DNA of 5,615 nucleotides from Deltaproteobacteria bacterium (lineage in GTDB: Bacteria > Desulfobacterota > Desulfobacteria > Desulfobacterales > ETH-SRB1): positions 1-5,615 of the forward strand of contig JAFCZU010000259.1 in the NCBI GenBank assembly GCA_019314185.1. The letters are read 5' to 3'. Numbering within the stretch: position 1 is the first letter of the stretch; the number at the start of each line of letters is the position of its first letter. The notes under the pieces are model-generated. The model made no database searches and had not been told where the DNA came from. It was given only the letters and a program-made list of their open reading frames with translations. The position numbers were made by a program, and so were the translations under genes. Below are positions 1 to 5,529 of the stretch, in pieces.

Positions 1-12
1 TAGTGGGTTCAT
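1..12 (-). CDS. 5' end of a gene running off the left edge (possible toxin partner)
   Basis: An ATG at 12-10 on the minus strand overlaps the TGA stop (11-9) of the preceding small gene in an ATGA arrangement, the classic sign of translational coupling in a two-gene operon. Only four codons are visible (Met-Asn-Pro-Leu). No function can be read from them. Because the upstream gene looks like the small partner of DUF6516/TumE-type toxins, this is the expected place for the toxin, but that is inference from context only. Confidence 0.5.
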
Positions 13-278
13 ACGGCAACTCGGACCAGTCCTGCCAGACTCGGTGCTTTTCGCTGGATTTGTTGAATCTCATTACGATAGTCTGCCTGACGTGTGAGCC
101 AAGTCCTGTAAATGATAGCCCACTCCCCGAAGCCTAGTACCCAACTATCATCTTCCGGCTCTTCTCCGCTCACATATGCGGCGTAAAAGATCTCTGAACG
201 AATACCATACTTTCGTTCGAAGACTAAAAGCTCCTCTTCAAGCGCATGAATATCTGTTAGTATCTCGTGCAGATTCAT
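9..278 (-). CDS. Small antitoxin-like protein, 89 aa (putative partner of a DUF6516/TumE-type toxin)
   Basis: The start is placed at the ATG at 278-276 rather than at the GTG at 290, because the GTG lies inside a strong Shine-Dalgarno sequence (GTGGAGGAAG, GGAGG at 288-284) sitting 5 nt before the ATG. The product is acidic and mostly helical. An N-terminal helix rich in Leu and Glu (MNLHEILTDIHALEEEL) is followed by a central block, KYGIRSEIFYAAY, then an acidic stretch and GFGEWAIIYRTW. As I remember it, the pattern 'YG-hydrophobic-x-SE-x-FY-x-x-Y ... EWA-x-x-Y' is typical of roughly 80-90-residue proteins encoded just upstream of DUF6516 (TumE-like) toxins in cyanobacteria, Chloroflexota and similar groups. 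The ATGA overlap with the next gene fits a toxin-antitoxin pair. No DNA-binding motif is obvious. The family assignment is from memory and needs a profile search; that this is a real gene is well supported. Confidence 0.75.
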   Translation of the reverse strand: MNLHEILTDIHALEEELLVFERKYGIRSEIFYAAYVSGEEPEDDSWVLGFGEWAIIYRTWLTRQADYRNEIQQIQRKAPSLAGLVRVAV

Positions 279-283
279 AACTT

Positions 284-288
284 CCTCC
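284..288 (-). promoter_or_regulatory. Ribosome binding site GGAGG
   Basis: A perfect GGAGG 5 nt before the ATG at 278 decides the start of the small antitoxin-like gene and excludes the longer GTG-initiated form. Confidence 0.8.
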
Positions 289-295
289 ACAAATA

Positions 296-301
296 ATTAT
301 A
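296..301 (-). promoter_or_regulatory. Candidate -10 box TATAAT for the small antitoxin-like gene
   Basis: A perfect TATAAT on the minus strand lies 17 nt upstream of the ATG at 278, which would give a very short 5' leader that still contains the GGAGG site. No good -35 hexamer is present 16-18 nt upstream (the sequence there is close to CGAAAT), so this is a candidate in an AT-rich stretch, not a firm promoter. Confidence 0.35.
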
Positions 302-489
302 ATCAATGCAATGCAGAAATTTCGTCATGCCTGACTGCCCGATATGAAATAGGCGTTATCTGTTCTTCGGCGCCCCTTTAATACAAGCCCGACCATGACA
401 GATATTAGGATCGTGAAATACGCTCATTCATAATAAAATTCCAATCGTTAAACGGCTAAGGAGTTACTTTTGGGGAACGAGTATACGAA

Positions 490-517
490 AATCTGACCTT
501 GTGTGTCAAGCCAGATT
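490..517. repeat. Short inverted repeat (hairpin)
   Basis: AATCTG (490-495) pairs with CAGATT (512-517), and CTTG (498-501) pairs with CAAG (507-510) around a TGTGT loop, leaving AC and C as an internal bulge. There is no T-run on either side, so it does not look like an intrinsic terminator. It ends one base before the direct repeat that flanks the MITE, so it may have been part of the insertion target. Confidence 0.45.
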
Positions 518-518
518 C

Positions 519-525
519 GGTCTCA
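519..525 (+). repeat. Target-site duplication, left copy (GGTCTCA)
   Basis: GGTCTCA directly precedes the left terminal inverted repeat and is repeated exactly at 661-667, directly after the right one. The match extends to 9 bp (CGGTCTCAG, 518-526 and 660-668) by sharing one base with each inverted repeat, so the true duplication length is 7 to 9 bp. Confidence 0.85.
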
Positions 526-543
526 GCAGCAATTCTCATTATG
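526..543 (+). repeat. MITE left terminal inverted repeat
   Basis: This 18-bp arm matches the reverse complement of 643-660 without mismatch. It runs straight into a local near-palindrome, TCTCATTATGAGA (534-546). Confidence 0.85.
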
Positions 544-642
544 AGATATTCTGCAATATATCAAATAGTTGTGATTTTTTGTCTGTAGTTGACAACTTTA
601 CTTTTTGTCGAATTTCGTAGAAATTCTCATTTTTCTGAAATC

Positions 643-660
643 CATAATGAGAATTGCTGC
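643..660 (-). repeat. MITE right terminal inverted repeat
   Basis: This 18-bp arm matches the reverse complement of 526-543 without mismatch. The base after it begins the second GGTCTCA copy. Confidence 0.85.
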
Positions 661-667
661 GGTCTCA
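661..667 (+). repeat. Target-site duplication, right copy (GGTCTCA)
   Basis: Exact copy of 519-525 directly after the right terminal inverted repeat. Removing 526-667 would restore an uninterrupted pre-insertion sequence (CGGTCTCAGTAAC). Confidence 0.85.
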
Positions 668-827
668 GTAACTTTTTGAAAAAGAGAGCGTCCATCAGAA
701 GCAGCCTTGGGCTGTTGATCCATAAGCGCTAAGTTATGTTGTAAATGTCCACAGGTTGCATTTATGCCATACGGGGTTGTTTTGAAAGATGAACATCGAA
801 TAAACAAACACCCAACACTAATTTTAC

Positions 828-899
828 CACGAAGGCCTCAAAGGAACACGAATTTACACGAATAAAGAGAAATCTTCTATCGAACAAATCTTTCGTGTT
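828..899. repeat. Degenerate CACGAA-rich intergenic repeat
   Basis: CACGAA occurs three times in 35 bp (828-833, 847-852, 857-862), and AACACGAA (845-852) is matched by an inverted TTCGTGTT at 892-899. Read on the minus strand the block gives ATTCGTGTAAATTCGTGTTC followed by CTTCGTGG. This resembles the 'ATTCGTG...TTCGTGG' repeats I recall from intergenic regions of many environmental anaerobes. Its function is unknown. The copy here is diverged, so it is probably a relic rather than an active unit. Confidence 0.5.
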
Positions 900-1171
900 T
901 AAGCCTTTCTTTCCCAAAAATCCTTAACCAAGTTTACCGTGTACTTCCACTAATGTGCTAATCAAGATGTGATAACCGGAACCTCACGGCAATAACGATT
1001 AGATCTGTGGTTCGCCATAGTGAGAGATTTGCCGAAAAACTATGTCAAAGAGCATAAGGATAATTGTGCCCTTAAAACGCATAGCCTTTTATATCCTGCT
1101 AATTTTATAGTATTTTCTTGTTTGCCATTTTCTGCTTGACAGGAGTTATTATAGGATGTCTCCAAGGGTCC

Positions 1172-1849
1172 CTAACCTACAGCATTGCAGACACAAATAA
1201 TTGCAAGAATCGAGCTTACCGCTAACATACCCCAGTCGCCCCACACTATTCGAAGAAAAACGCTATTTTTTATTCTTCGTTCAAGTTGCTGGACGGTTAT
1301 TGATAAGACCAATGCGTCGACCCGCCTGAGTACATTAACAAGAATCGGGCTAAGACTTTTATTTAAAAAACCAACAAATCCATACCTCCGTAATGTCCCC
1401 CATGAAAGTGTGATTCCTCTCCTTTTCTGATAATGTGCCGTTCTCCGAGCCTCTTCATGAAGGATGGGAAGAAAACGCAAGCCAACTCCCACACTCAGTG
1501 ATAGATGATAGGGAATCCTGAAAAAAACCATGGTCTTCACGATTTCCATAGCGCTTAATGAAAGCAATAGAACAACAGTAACTGTCACCAAGGAACACCA
1601 TTTCATGTAGTCATAGATTAAATTTGTAGATGTTGCTTCATTCAAATAGAGCCAGGTAATCATGCCTAAAACACCCATAGCGAAGCATGATATGATAATG
1701 ATCCAAGAGCCTCGCAACAGGGCTTTATAATGGAGGCAAGAGATGAGAATTGTAAACACAACTAAAGTCGGCGCCATATAAGGTGGGGCAACGGCATGTG
1801 AGACCGAAAGAAGGAGAAATACAACGAACTTGATTCGTGGATCATGCAT
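1172..1849 (-). CDS. ecfT: ECF transporter transmembrane coupling component EcfT, 225 aa
   Basis: EcfT is the integral membrane protein that links the two ATPase domains to the substrate-binding S component. The start is the ATG at 1849-1847: it has an AGGG site 6 nt upstream, overlaps the ATPase stop by 8 nt (ATGCATGA), and gives the family's typical opening, MHDPRIKF. Upstream in-frame starts lie within the ATPase gene. Hydrophobic segments lie at about 8-20, 26-40, 48-69, 86-100 and 205-222. The most diagnostic stretch is 124-145 (LRFLPILHEEARR, then HYQKRRG), matching the family pattern 'RF-x-P-x-x-x-EEARR...ARG', which forms the first coupling helix; here the Ala of ARG is Arg. At the equivalent second site (after LRRVDALVLSI, about 174-184) the expected ARG reads VQQ, so the conserved Arg is missing. 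At 225 residues it is a little short for the family. It is the last gene of the operon. Confidence 0.88.
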   Translation of the reverse strand: MHDPRIKFVVFLLLSVSHAVAPPYMAPTLVVFTILISCLHYKALLRGSWIIIISCFAMGVLGMITWLYLNEATSTNLIYDYMKWCSLVTVTVVLLLSLSAMEIVKTMVFFRIPYHLSLSVGVGLRFLPILHEEARRTAHYQKRRGITLSWGTLRRYGFVGFLNKSLSPILVNVLRRVDALVLSITVQQLERRIKNSVFLRIVWGDWGMLAVSSILAIICVCNAVG

Positions 1850-3302
1850 GATGAGCCCTGCCAATATTTTCAAAGTACCACTCTTCCAACTCGCCAGGAT
1901 CATTGGACACTGTTTCGCCCAATATGATGCCTTCATTCATGAGTATCACCCGGTCGGCGCACTGGGTAGCAAAAGCAAAGTCGTGGGTTGAGAAAACAAC
2001 AGTCTTTTCCCTTTTCTTTCGGTTCGAGATTAGCCAATGTATCACGTATTGGACCGCCAAATCATCCAGGCCTTGTTCAGGCTCGTCAATCAAGAGAATG
2101 GTATGCTTGCCCATGAGCGCCATAAGCATCCCGAGCATACGCTGCTGCCCATAGGACAATTCAAGCGGATCCAAATCGTTGCGCAGATAAGGAAACTCCG
2201 CTTGGATTGCATCCCAAACGCTAAGCAATCCACCGTTGAGATAAGAAAGGCTGCTCGTGACTTCCTCAGAAACAGTTCCGCCTACGATTTGTGCAGTTGG
2301 ACTCTGCGTGACCATGTTCAGACATGTAATCCATTTGTTGGACTTGATGGGAGAAGAAGGAATAATATCCAATGAGAAGGTTCCGCTCCTTGCTTTTAAC
2401 AATCCAAAGAGCAAGAGAAACAGGGTCGTTTTTCCACACCCATTAGGCCCGACAACAGCAATGCTCTCACCGGAAGAAATATGAAGATTTATCGGGCCAA
2501 GCTTAAAGTGAGAGTTCCCTTTTCGATAGAAGGAAACATCCGAGAGCATAAAAGATGGCGCTGGCTCTGTTTCACCATGGATTATCGCTTTCATTCTCTC
2601 CCAAAACTCAGCAGGATGGGAATGAAGATTACTGACCGATTTTTCGGCCTTCACAAGATGTCCTTTTTCTAAGAAAAAAAGAGCATCACAATATGGAGAA
2701 AGCGCTTCCGCACGCTGACCTAATAAAAGTACAATACATCCCCTACGCTTTAGTTCTTGAATGAGAAGCATGAAATCTCTTCTCGTCTCCGGGTCAAGGG
2801 CAGTTGTGGCTTCATCGTAGATCACCAGTGGTGGCTCATTTACAAGGGCGCTTGCAAGTGCCACTCTTTGAGATTCTCCACCGGAAAGCTCCTCTGCGTC
2901 TCGCCGTACCAAGTACGCCCCATGGAGCAGATCCAGAGCTTTCATGGCAAGTGATGTGTTTACTCGCTGACGGCGAAGGTCCAAGACATCGGCAACCGTT
3001 CCGAAAAGAATCTGACTCTCAGTGTCTTGAAATGAATAGCCGATCGAAGACAACCGATCAGCAATAGGTTTGGAAAGGAGGTCTTCACCGTTTAGTAAGG
3101 CATGACCTTGACAAATGCCGGGAGTAACATATGGGATAATGCCAAGCAGACAATGAGCTAATGTACTTTTGCCAGATCCGTTCCTCCCAACGATGGCAAT
3201 CACGCTTCCAGCATCGGCATGAAGGTCCAATTCATCAATGATCCATGAATCACTGTCCGAATACCTCGCACGAATGGTCTCTATGCACAGGGTAGATTCC
3301 AT
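1842..3302 (-). CDS. ecfA: Fused double ATP-binding protein of an ECF transporter (EcfA-EcfA'), 486 aa
   Basis: Two ABC ATPase domains in one chain power the transporter from the cytoplasmic face. Domain 1 (about 1-235): Walker A GRNGSGKST (39-47), Q-loop Gln92, signature LSGGE (139-143), Walker B ending YDE (Glu164), D-loop TALD. Where the H-loop His is expected the sequence reads LLGQRAE, with Gln196. Domain 2 (about 250-486): Walker A GPNGCGKTT (285-293), Q-loop Gln333, variant signature LSYGQ (382-386), Walker B LLIDE (Glu407), H-loop STHD (His440). The Q-loop surroundings (FQDTESQILFGTV; TQSPTAQIVGGTV) are typical of ECF ATPases. The start chosen (ATG 3302) leaves 7 nt after the S-component stop and just precedes the first strand. 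An ATG at 3329 would add 9 residues and overlap that gene; neither has a strong ribosome site. A fused ATPase is also found in the YkoD family, but the S component here does not resemble YkoE. Confidence 0.92.
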   Translation of the reverse strand: MESTLCIETIRARYSDSDSWIIDELDLHADAGSVIAIVGRNGSGKSTLAHCLLGIIPYVTPGICQGHALLNGEDLLSKPIADRLSSIGYSFQDTESQILFGTVADVLDLRRQRVNTSLAMKALDLLHGAYLVRRDAEELSGGESQRVALASALVNEPPLVIYDEATTALDPETRRDFMLLIQELKRRGCIVLLLGQRAEALSPYCDALFFLEKGHLVKAEKSVSNLHSHPAEFWERMKAIIHGETEPAPSFMLSDVSFYRKGNSHFKLGPINLHISSGESIAVVGPNGCGKTTLFLLLFGLLKARSGTFSLDIIPSSPIKSNKWITCLNMVTQSPTAQIVGGTVSEEVTSSLSYLNGGLLSVWDAIQAEFPYLRNDLDPLELSYGQQRMLGMLMALMGKHTILLIDEPEQGLDDLAVQYVIHWLISNRKKREKTVVFSTHDFAFATQCADRVILMNEGIILGETVSNDPGELEEWYFENIGRAHHA

Positions 3303-3309
3303 ATGGAGA

Positions 3310-3891
3310 TCACTCGCTTGGACTATCATCTGAAGAAGACATAAGTCTCTTGACTGCACTCAACTTCGACAGGCGCTTTTCAAAGATTAGCAGGCCTACC
3401 CAAGCAGCTATTGCGCCTATGACCGCCTGCATTGCAGCTAAAGGCGCAACTAGCTTGCCAAGGGCATCCGCTCCTGGAAGTTTGAGCAACAGGAGCGCAA
3501 TATATATGGAAACGATACTAACAACAGAACCAAGACCTCCTCCTACAATGTGCGCTGCCCTAGTACGCCTTCCAAGGATAAGGACAGAATCCAGCGTTAG
3601 GCCGATAAGGAAGCCGACGACCACTTTGAAGAGACCGGGCGGTCCACCAATAACAGTTGGGATTGCGAAGGTAAATACAAGGATAAGGGTTAAGATTCCA
3701 AAACCAAATTTGGGGACTATCTTTACTCCGATAATGATGAGCAAAACAGCAGCAAATATATTTGCAATGCCTCCTGTGGCGGGGATCCCTGTGGTCATAA
3801 TTATCCCGGCCCCCAAAACAAAAGCCATTGCAAAAGTCACAGCGGCCAGAATGCCTGACAATACAAAATGCTTGGTTTGCCATCTATTCAT
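3310..3891 (-). CDS. ECF transporter substrate-binding (S) component, 193 aa, substrate unknown
   Basis: The protein is almost wholly hydrophobic with about six membrane helices (roughly 8-31, 41-58, 60-78, 85-104, 110-133, 143-170) and a short charged C-terminal tail rich in Ser and Asp. Size, helix number and position directly before the fused ATPase and EcfT identify it as the S component that binds the vitamin or other micronutrient. Helix 1 holds an AxxxA motif (Ala17-Val-Thr-Phe-Ala21), the known contact of S components with EcfT. Conserved-looking loops are GIPATGGIAN after helix 1 and PTVIGGPPGLFK before helix 4, which may line the binding site. The ATG at 3891 overlaps the hydrolase stop as TAATG and has AGGGAG 9 nt upstream (3906-3901), so it is preferred over a longer form starting at 3948. 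I do not recognise BioY, RibU, ThiT, YkoE or CbiM signatures, so no substrate or symbol is given. Confidence 0.82.
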   Translation of the reverse strand: MNRWQTKHFVLSGILAAVTFAMAFVLGAGIIMTTGIPATGGIANIFAAVLLIIIGVKIVPKFGFGILTLILVFTFAIPTVIGGPPGLFKVVVGFLIGLTLDSVLILGRRTRAAHIVGGGLGSVVSIVSIYIALLLLKLPGADALGKLVAPLAAMQAVIGAIAAWVGLLIFEKRLSKLSAVKRLMSSSDDSPSE

Positions 3892-4619
3892 TATTGTTGA
3901 CTCCCTGGTATTGTAACCTTGGCTCTTTCCTGCTTCCTTGACAACCAATCAACATATACATTCACAAAATCAGGCAAGGAGATCATATCATTGTCATAGC
4001 CATCACCAAACCAAGTAAGTTCAACGTGGTTTCCGCTGTCCTGTACATGCATCATTTCATCTCTCGTGCAGCGCATCAAATTCAGTTTGTCAGTAGGATG
4101 GCAGAATAGAATTGGAATTTCGCAATGCTTTATGGCTGGGATGGGATCGTATTCCCAATCATCTTGGGTTAGCGCTTCTTCTGTTCCCATTTTTTTGAAG
4201 AGACCTTGAGCTAATCTCTGTCGCCGTGACGCTTTATATAACAGGCCATACACGATTATCTCATGCACAGGATTTGATGGATGGGTTCTTAGATACTCCA
4301 GTGCCATAAGTGACCCTGCGCAATGGGCAAGAAGCGATATCCGCTTTGATTTGCTTTGCGCGGAAAGAAAATCAACCGCAAGGGCAATGTCGCGTACAGC
4401 AGAAACACGGGAGTATCTTCCTGAGGTGCCGTTTTGACCGCTGAACGCAAACCATGAAGCAGGGAATCCATTCTGTGCCAAGCTACAGGCAACACCATCT
4501 TGATAGGGCATCACGCCGTATGCATTACCCACTACTAAAACAGAATTTTCCCTGTTCGGCGTTGGTTCTCCCAGTGTCTTAATCGTGAGATGTTGAATTG
4601 TCGTTCTTTTTGCTTTCAT
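3891..4619 (-). CDS. Alpha/beta hydrolase with a cysteine nucleophile elbow, 242 aa
   Basis: This is a probable cytoplasmic hydrolase: no signal peptide or membrane segment is seen. After strand VLVVGNAYG (27-35) and PYQDG, the segment SWFAFSGQNGTSGRYS (55-70) resembles the region after the oxyanion strand in serine-hydrolase-like proteins. The nucleophile elbow reads LLAHCAGSL (96-104), so Cys100 (codon TGC) stands where most relatives have Ser in GxSxG. The likely acid is Asp177 in LFCHPTDKLN, and the likely His is His198 in SGNHVEL. Cys nucleophiles are known in the fold from dienelactone hydrolase. The ATG at 4619 has GAGAG 6 nt upstream and lies 41 nt inside the preceding gene; the stop overlaps the S-component start by 1 nt. 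The coupling suggests that it acts on the transported compound, for example by cleaving an ester or thioester conjugate after uptake. That is inference, and the reaction is unknown. Confidence 0.82.
   Translation of the reverse strand: MKAKRTTIQHLTIKTLGEPTPNRENSVLVVGNAYGVMPYQDGVACSLAQNGFPASWFAFSGQNGTSGRYSRVSAVRDIALAVDFLSAQSKSKRISLLAHCAGSLMALEYLRTHPSNPVHEIIVYGLLYKASRRQRLAQGLFKKMGTEEALTQDDWEYDPIPAIKHCEIPILFCHPTDKLNLMRCTRDEMMHVQDSGNHVELTWFGDGYDNDMISLPDFVNVYVDWLSRKQERAKVTIPGSQQ
3901..3906 (-). promoter_or_regulatory. Ribosome binding site AGGGAG for the S component
   Basis: AGGGAG lies inside the end of the hydrolase gene, 9 nt before the ATG of the S component, and decides its start. Together with the TAATG junction it indicates translational coupling. 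Confidence 0.7.
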
Positions 4620-5517
4620 CTGATTCTCTCTTTTCTGTGTTTAAGTTCAATGATTGTTCTTGCAACGCTTCCCGCCATACTTCTTCTGGTGTAAGTGCTC
4701 TGGCAAGCGAATAAACAATCTGATACAATCCTTCGTCAGTAGCATGTCTGAGTTCGAATTGAGCCAAGCAATCTGGCACAGAATTATCTTGATTATCTCC
4801 TGGATTGGTTGTCTTTTTAAAACCGTATACAACTTCACTCGTGCGGCGTCCTTGCCCATCATCCATGATTTCTGCTAAAATGAGTATGTTGACAGGCATT
4901 TCGCCACGCTCAGGTAGTAGCGAACCGAAATATATATTATTCACATTGTTAAGCAACATACGTTTCTTGTTATATTGTTTGATTACATCTTGAGAACTTT
5001 TTCCCTCCCATCTTTTACTTTTAAGAACTGCTTCTGTACAAATCTTTTCAAATTCATCCTCATTTGGTCCAAAAAGTAGTATTTTCAGTTGGTTCTTAGA
5101 GGTTTCGCTGATTTCAAGCGTTGCATGTATCTTGGCGGCATACTCAACAGGAAGCCAAAATCCGGGAATCTGGGAATAATTTGAAAGGCAAAAAATGCGA
5201 GAGGCCTTTTTATTCTCTATCCACTCGCTAATAAGTAACAGCAAGCCATCCAATCTGATTACGTTGCCGTATCGCAGTATATTCATAAATTTTTCTGCGT
5301 GTTGTTTCTGACGCAAATAAATCAACACAGCAAGAAACGCAGTAAAACATGTTACTGATAATCCGGCTAAGGAACTGATGGAGAACAGGCCATTATCTAT
5401 AAACTTTTTCAAGTCCTCTGGTATGTTCCACGAGATACGAATCAATACCATCCATAAAACAACACCAACGAATAAAACGGATATTATGCCACATACCACT
5501 GTTATAGTGGCGGTCAT
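4579..5517 (-). CDS. Unrecognised two-TM membrane protein with a large cytoplasmic domain, 312 aa
   Basis: I do not recognise this family. Two hydrophobic segments at about 4-27 and 46-68 form a hairpin with a short loop (28-45). The basic stretch RQKQHAEK after the second segment places the remaining ~240 residues in the cytoplasm. That domain alternates strands and helices: RIFCLSN at 107-113, KILLFGP at 145-151, IYFGSL at 195-200, NILILAEIMDDG at 210-221, VVYGFKK at 229-235. The C-terminal 30 residues are polar, low-complexity and charged. The strand pattern is faintly like phospholipase-D-fold sensor domains, but no HKD motif is present. The ATG at 5517 follows the previous gene's stop by 12 nt, with a weak AGG site 11 nt upstream; the 3' end overlaps the hydrolase by 41 nt. 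Parts look more AT-rich than the transporter genes. Being inside the operon suggests a link to transport or sensing, unproven. Confidence 0.75.
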   Translation of the reverse strand: MTATITVVCGIISVLFVGVVLWMVLIRISWNIPEDLKKFIDNGLFSISSLAGLSVTCFTAFLAVLIYLRQKQHAEKFMNILRYGNVIRLDGLLLLISEWIENKKASRIFCLSNYSQIPGFWLPVEYAAKIHATLEISETSKNQLKILLFGPNEDEFEKICTEAVLKSKRWEGKSSQDVIKQYNKKRMLLNNVNNIYFGSLLPERGEMPVNILILAEIMDDGQGRRTSEVVYGFKKTTNPGDNQDNSVPDCLAQFELRHATDEGLYQIVYSLARALTPEEVWREALQEQSLNLNTEKRESDESKKNDNSTSHD

Positions 5518-5529
5518 ATGACTTGATAC

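Larger units (their letters stand above)
526..660. mobile_element. MITE: 135-bp non-autonomous element with 18-bp perfect terminal inverted repeats
   Basis: The left end, GCAGCAATTCTCATTATG (526-543), is the exact reverse complement of the right end, CATAATGAGAATTGCTGC (643-660). Identical GGTCTCA copies flank the element. The 99-bp interior is AT-rich and encodes nothing. The core AATTCTCAT recurs as a likely transposase-binding unit: at 531-539 it faces an imperfect inverted copy at 541-550, and at 622-630 it faces its inverted copy in the right end (647-655). A small palindrome, AGTTGACAACT (587-597), sits at the element's centre. Size, perfect ends and target duplication fit a miniature inverted-repeat transposable element mobilised in trans by a full-length insertion sequence. 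The parental family cannot be named: a 7-9 bp duplication is found in several IS families. The uneroded ends and duplication suggest recent insertion. Confidence 0.85.
291..1171. other. Gene-free region of about 880 bp
   Basis: No reading frame on either strand has a credible start, ribosome site and protein-like composition. The longest open frame (minus strand, start at 807) begins with TTG and reads through the MITE. The recognisable contents are the candidate promoter near 296-301, a hairpin at 490-517, the MITE with its duplicated target at 519-667, and the CACGAA-rich repeat at about 828-899. In 302-489, 668-827 and 900-1171 nothing more definite was recognised. No clear GC-rich hairpin with a T-run marks the end of the ECF operon. 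Confidence 0.6.

Noticed and set aside
702..714. Small hairpin CAGCC-TTG-GGCTG
   Set aside because: A 5-bp stem without a T-run or partner feature is expected by chance in several hundred bases.
598..807. 69-codon minus-strand frame across the right half of the MITE; without the MITE it would run on to a stop at 456-458
   Set aside because: It starts with TTG, has no ribosome site, shows no protein-like pattern, and its right-hand part is MITE sequence. An interrupted gene is possible but cannot be supported.
828..862. CRISPR-like array of CACGAA repeats
   Set aside because: Units are 6-8 bp with irregular 8-19 bp spacing, far from the repeat and spacer lengths of CRISPR arrays, and no cas gene is present.
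1144..1180. Possible terminator after EcfT (TAGG...GGGACCC...CCTA)
   Set aside because: GGGACCC has no room for a loop, the outer 4-bp arms are weak and no T-run follows on the minus strand.
1185..1430. 81-codon plus-strand frame opposite EcfT
   Set aside because: It is a shadow of the EcfT gene, with no ribosome site and no recognisable protein features.
3350..3916. 188-codon plus-strand open frame
   Set aside because: It is fully antisense to the S-component gene, whose hydrophobic codon pattern leaves the opposite strand open. Its Pro/Thr/Arg-rich, low-order composition is typical of a shadow.
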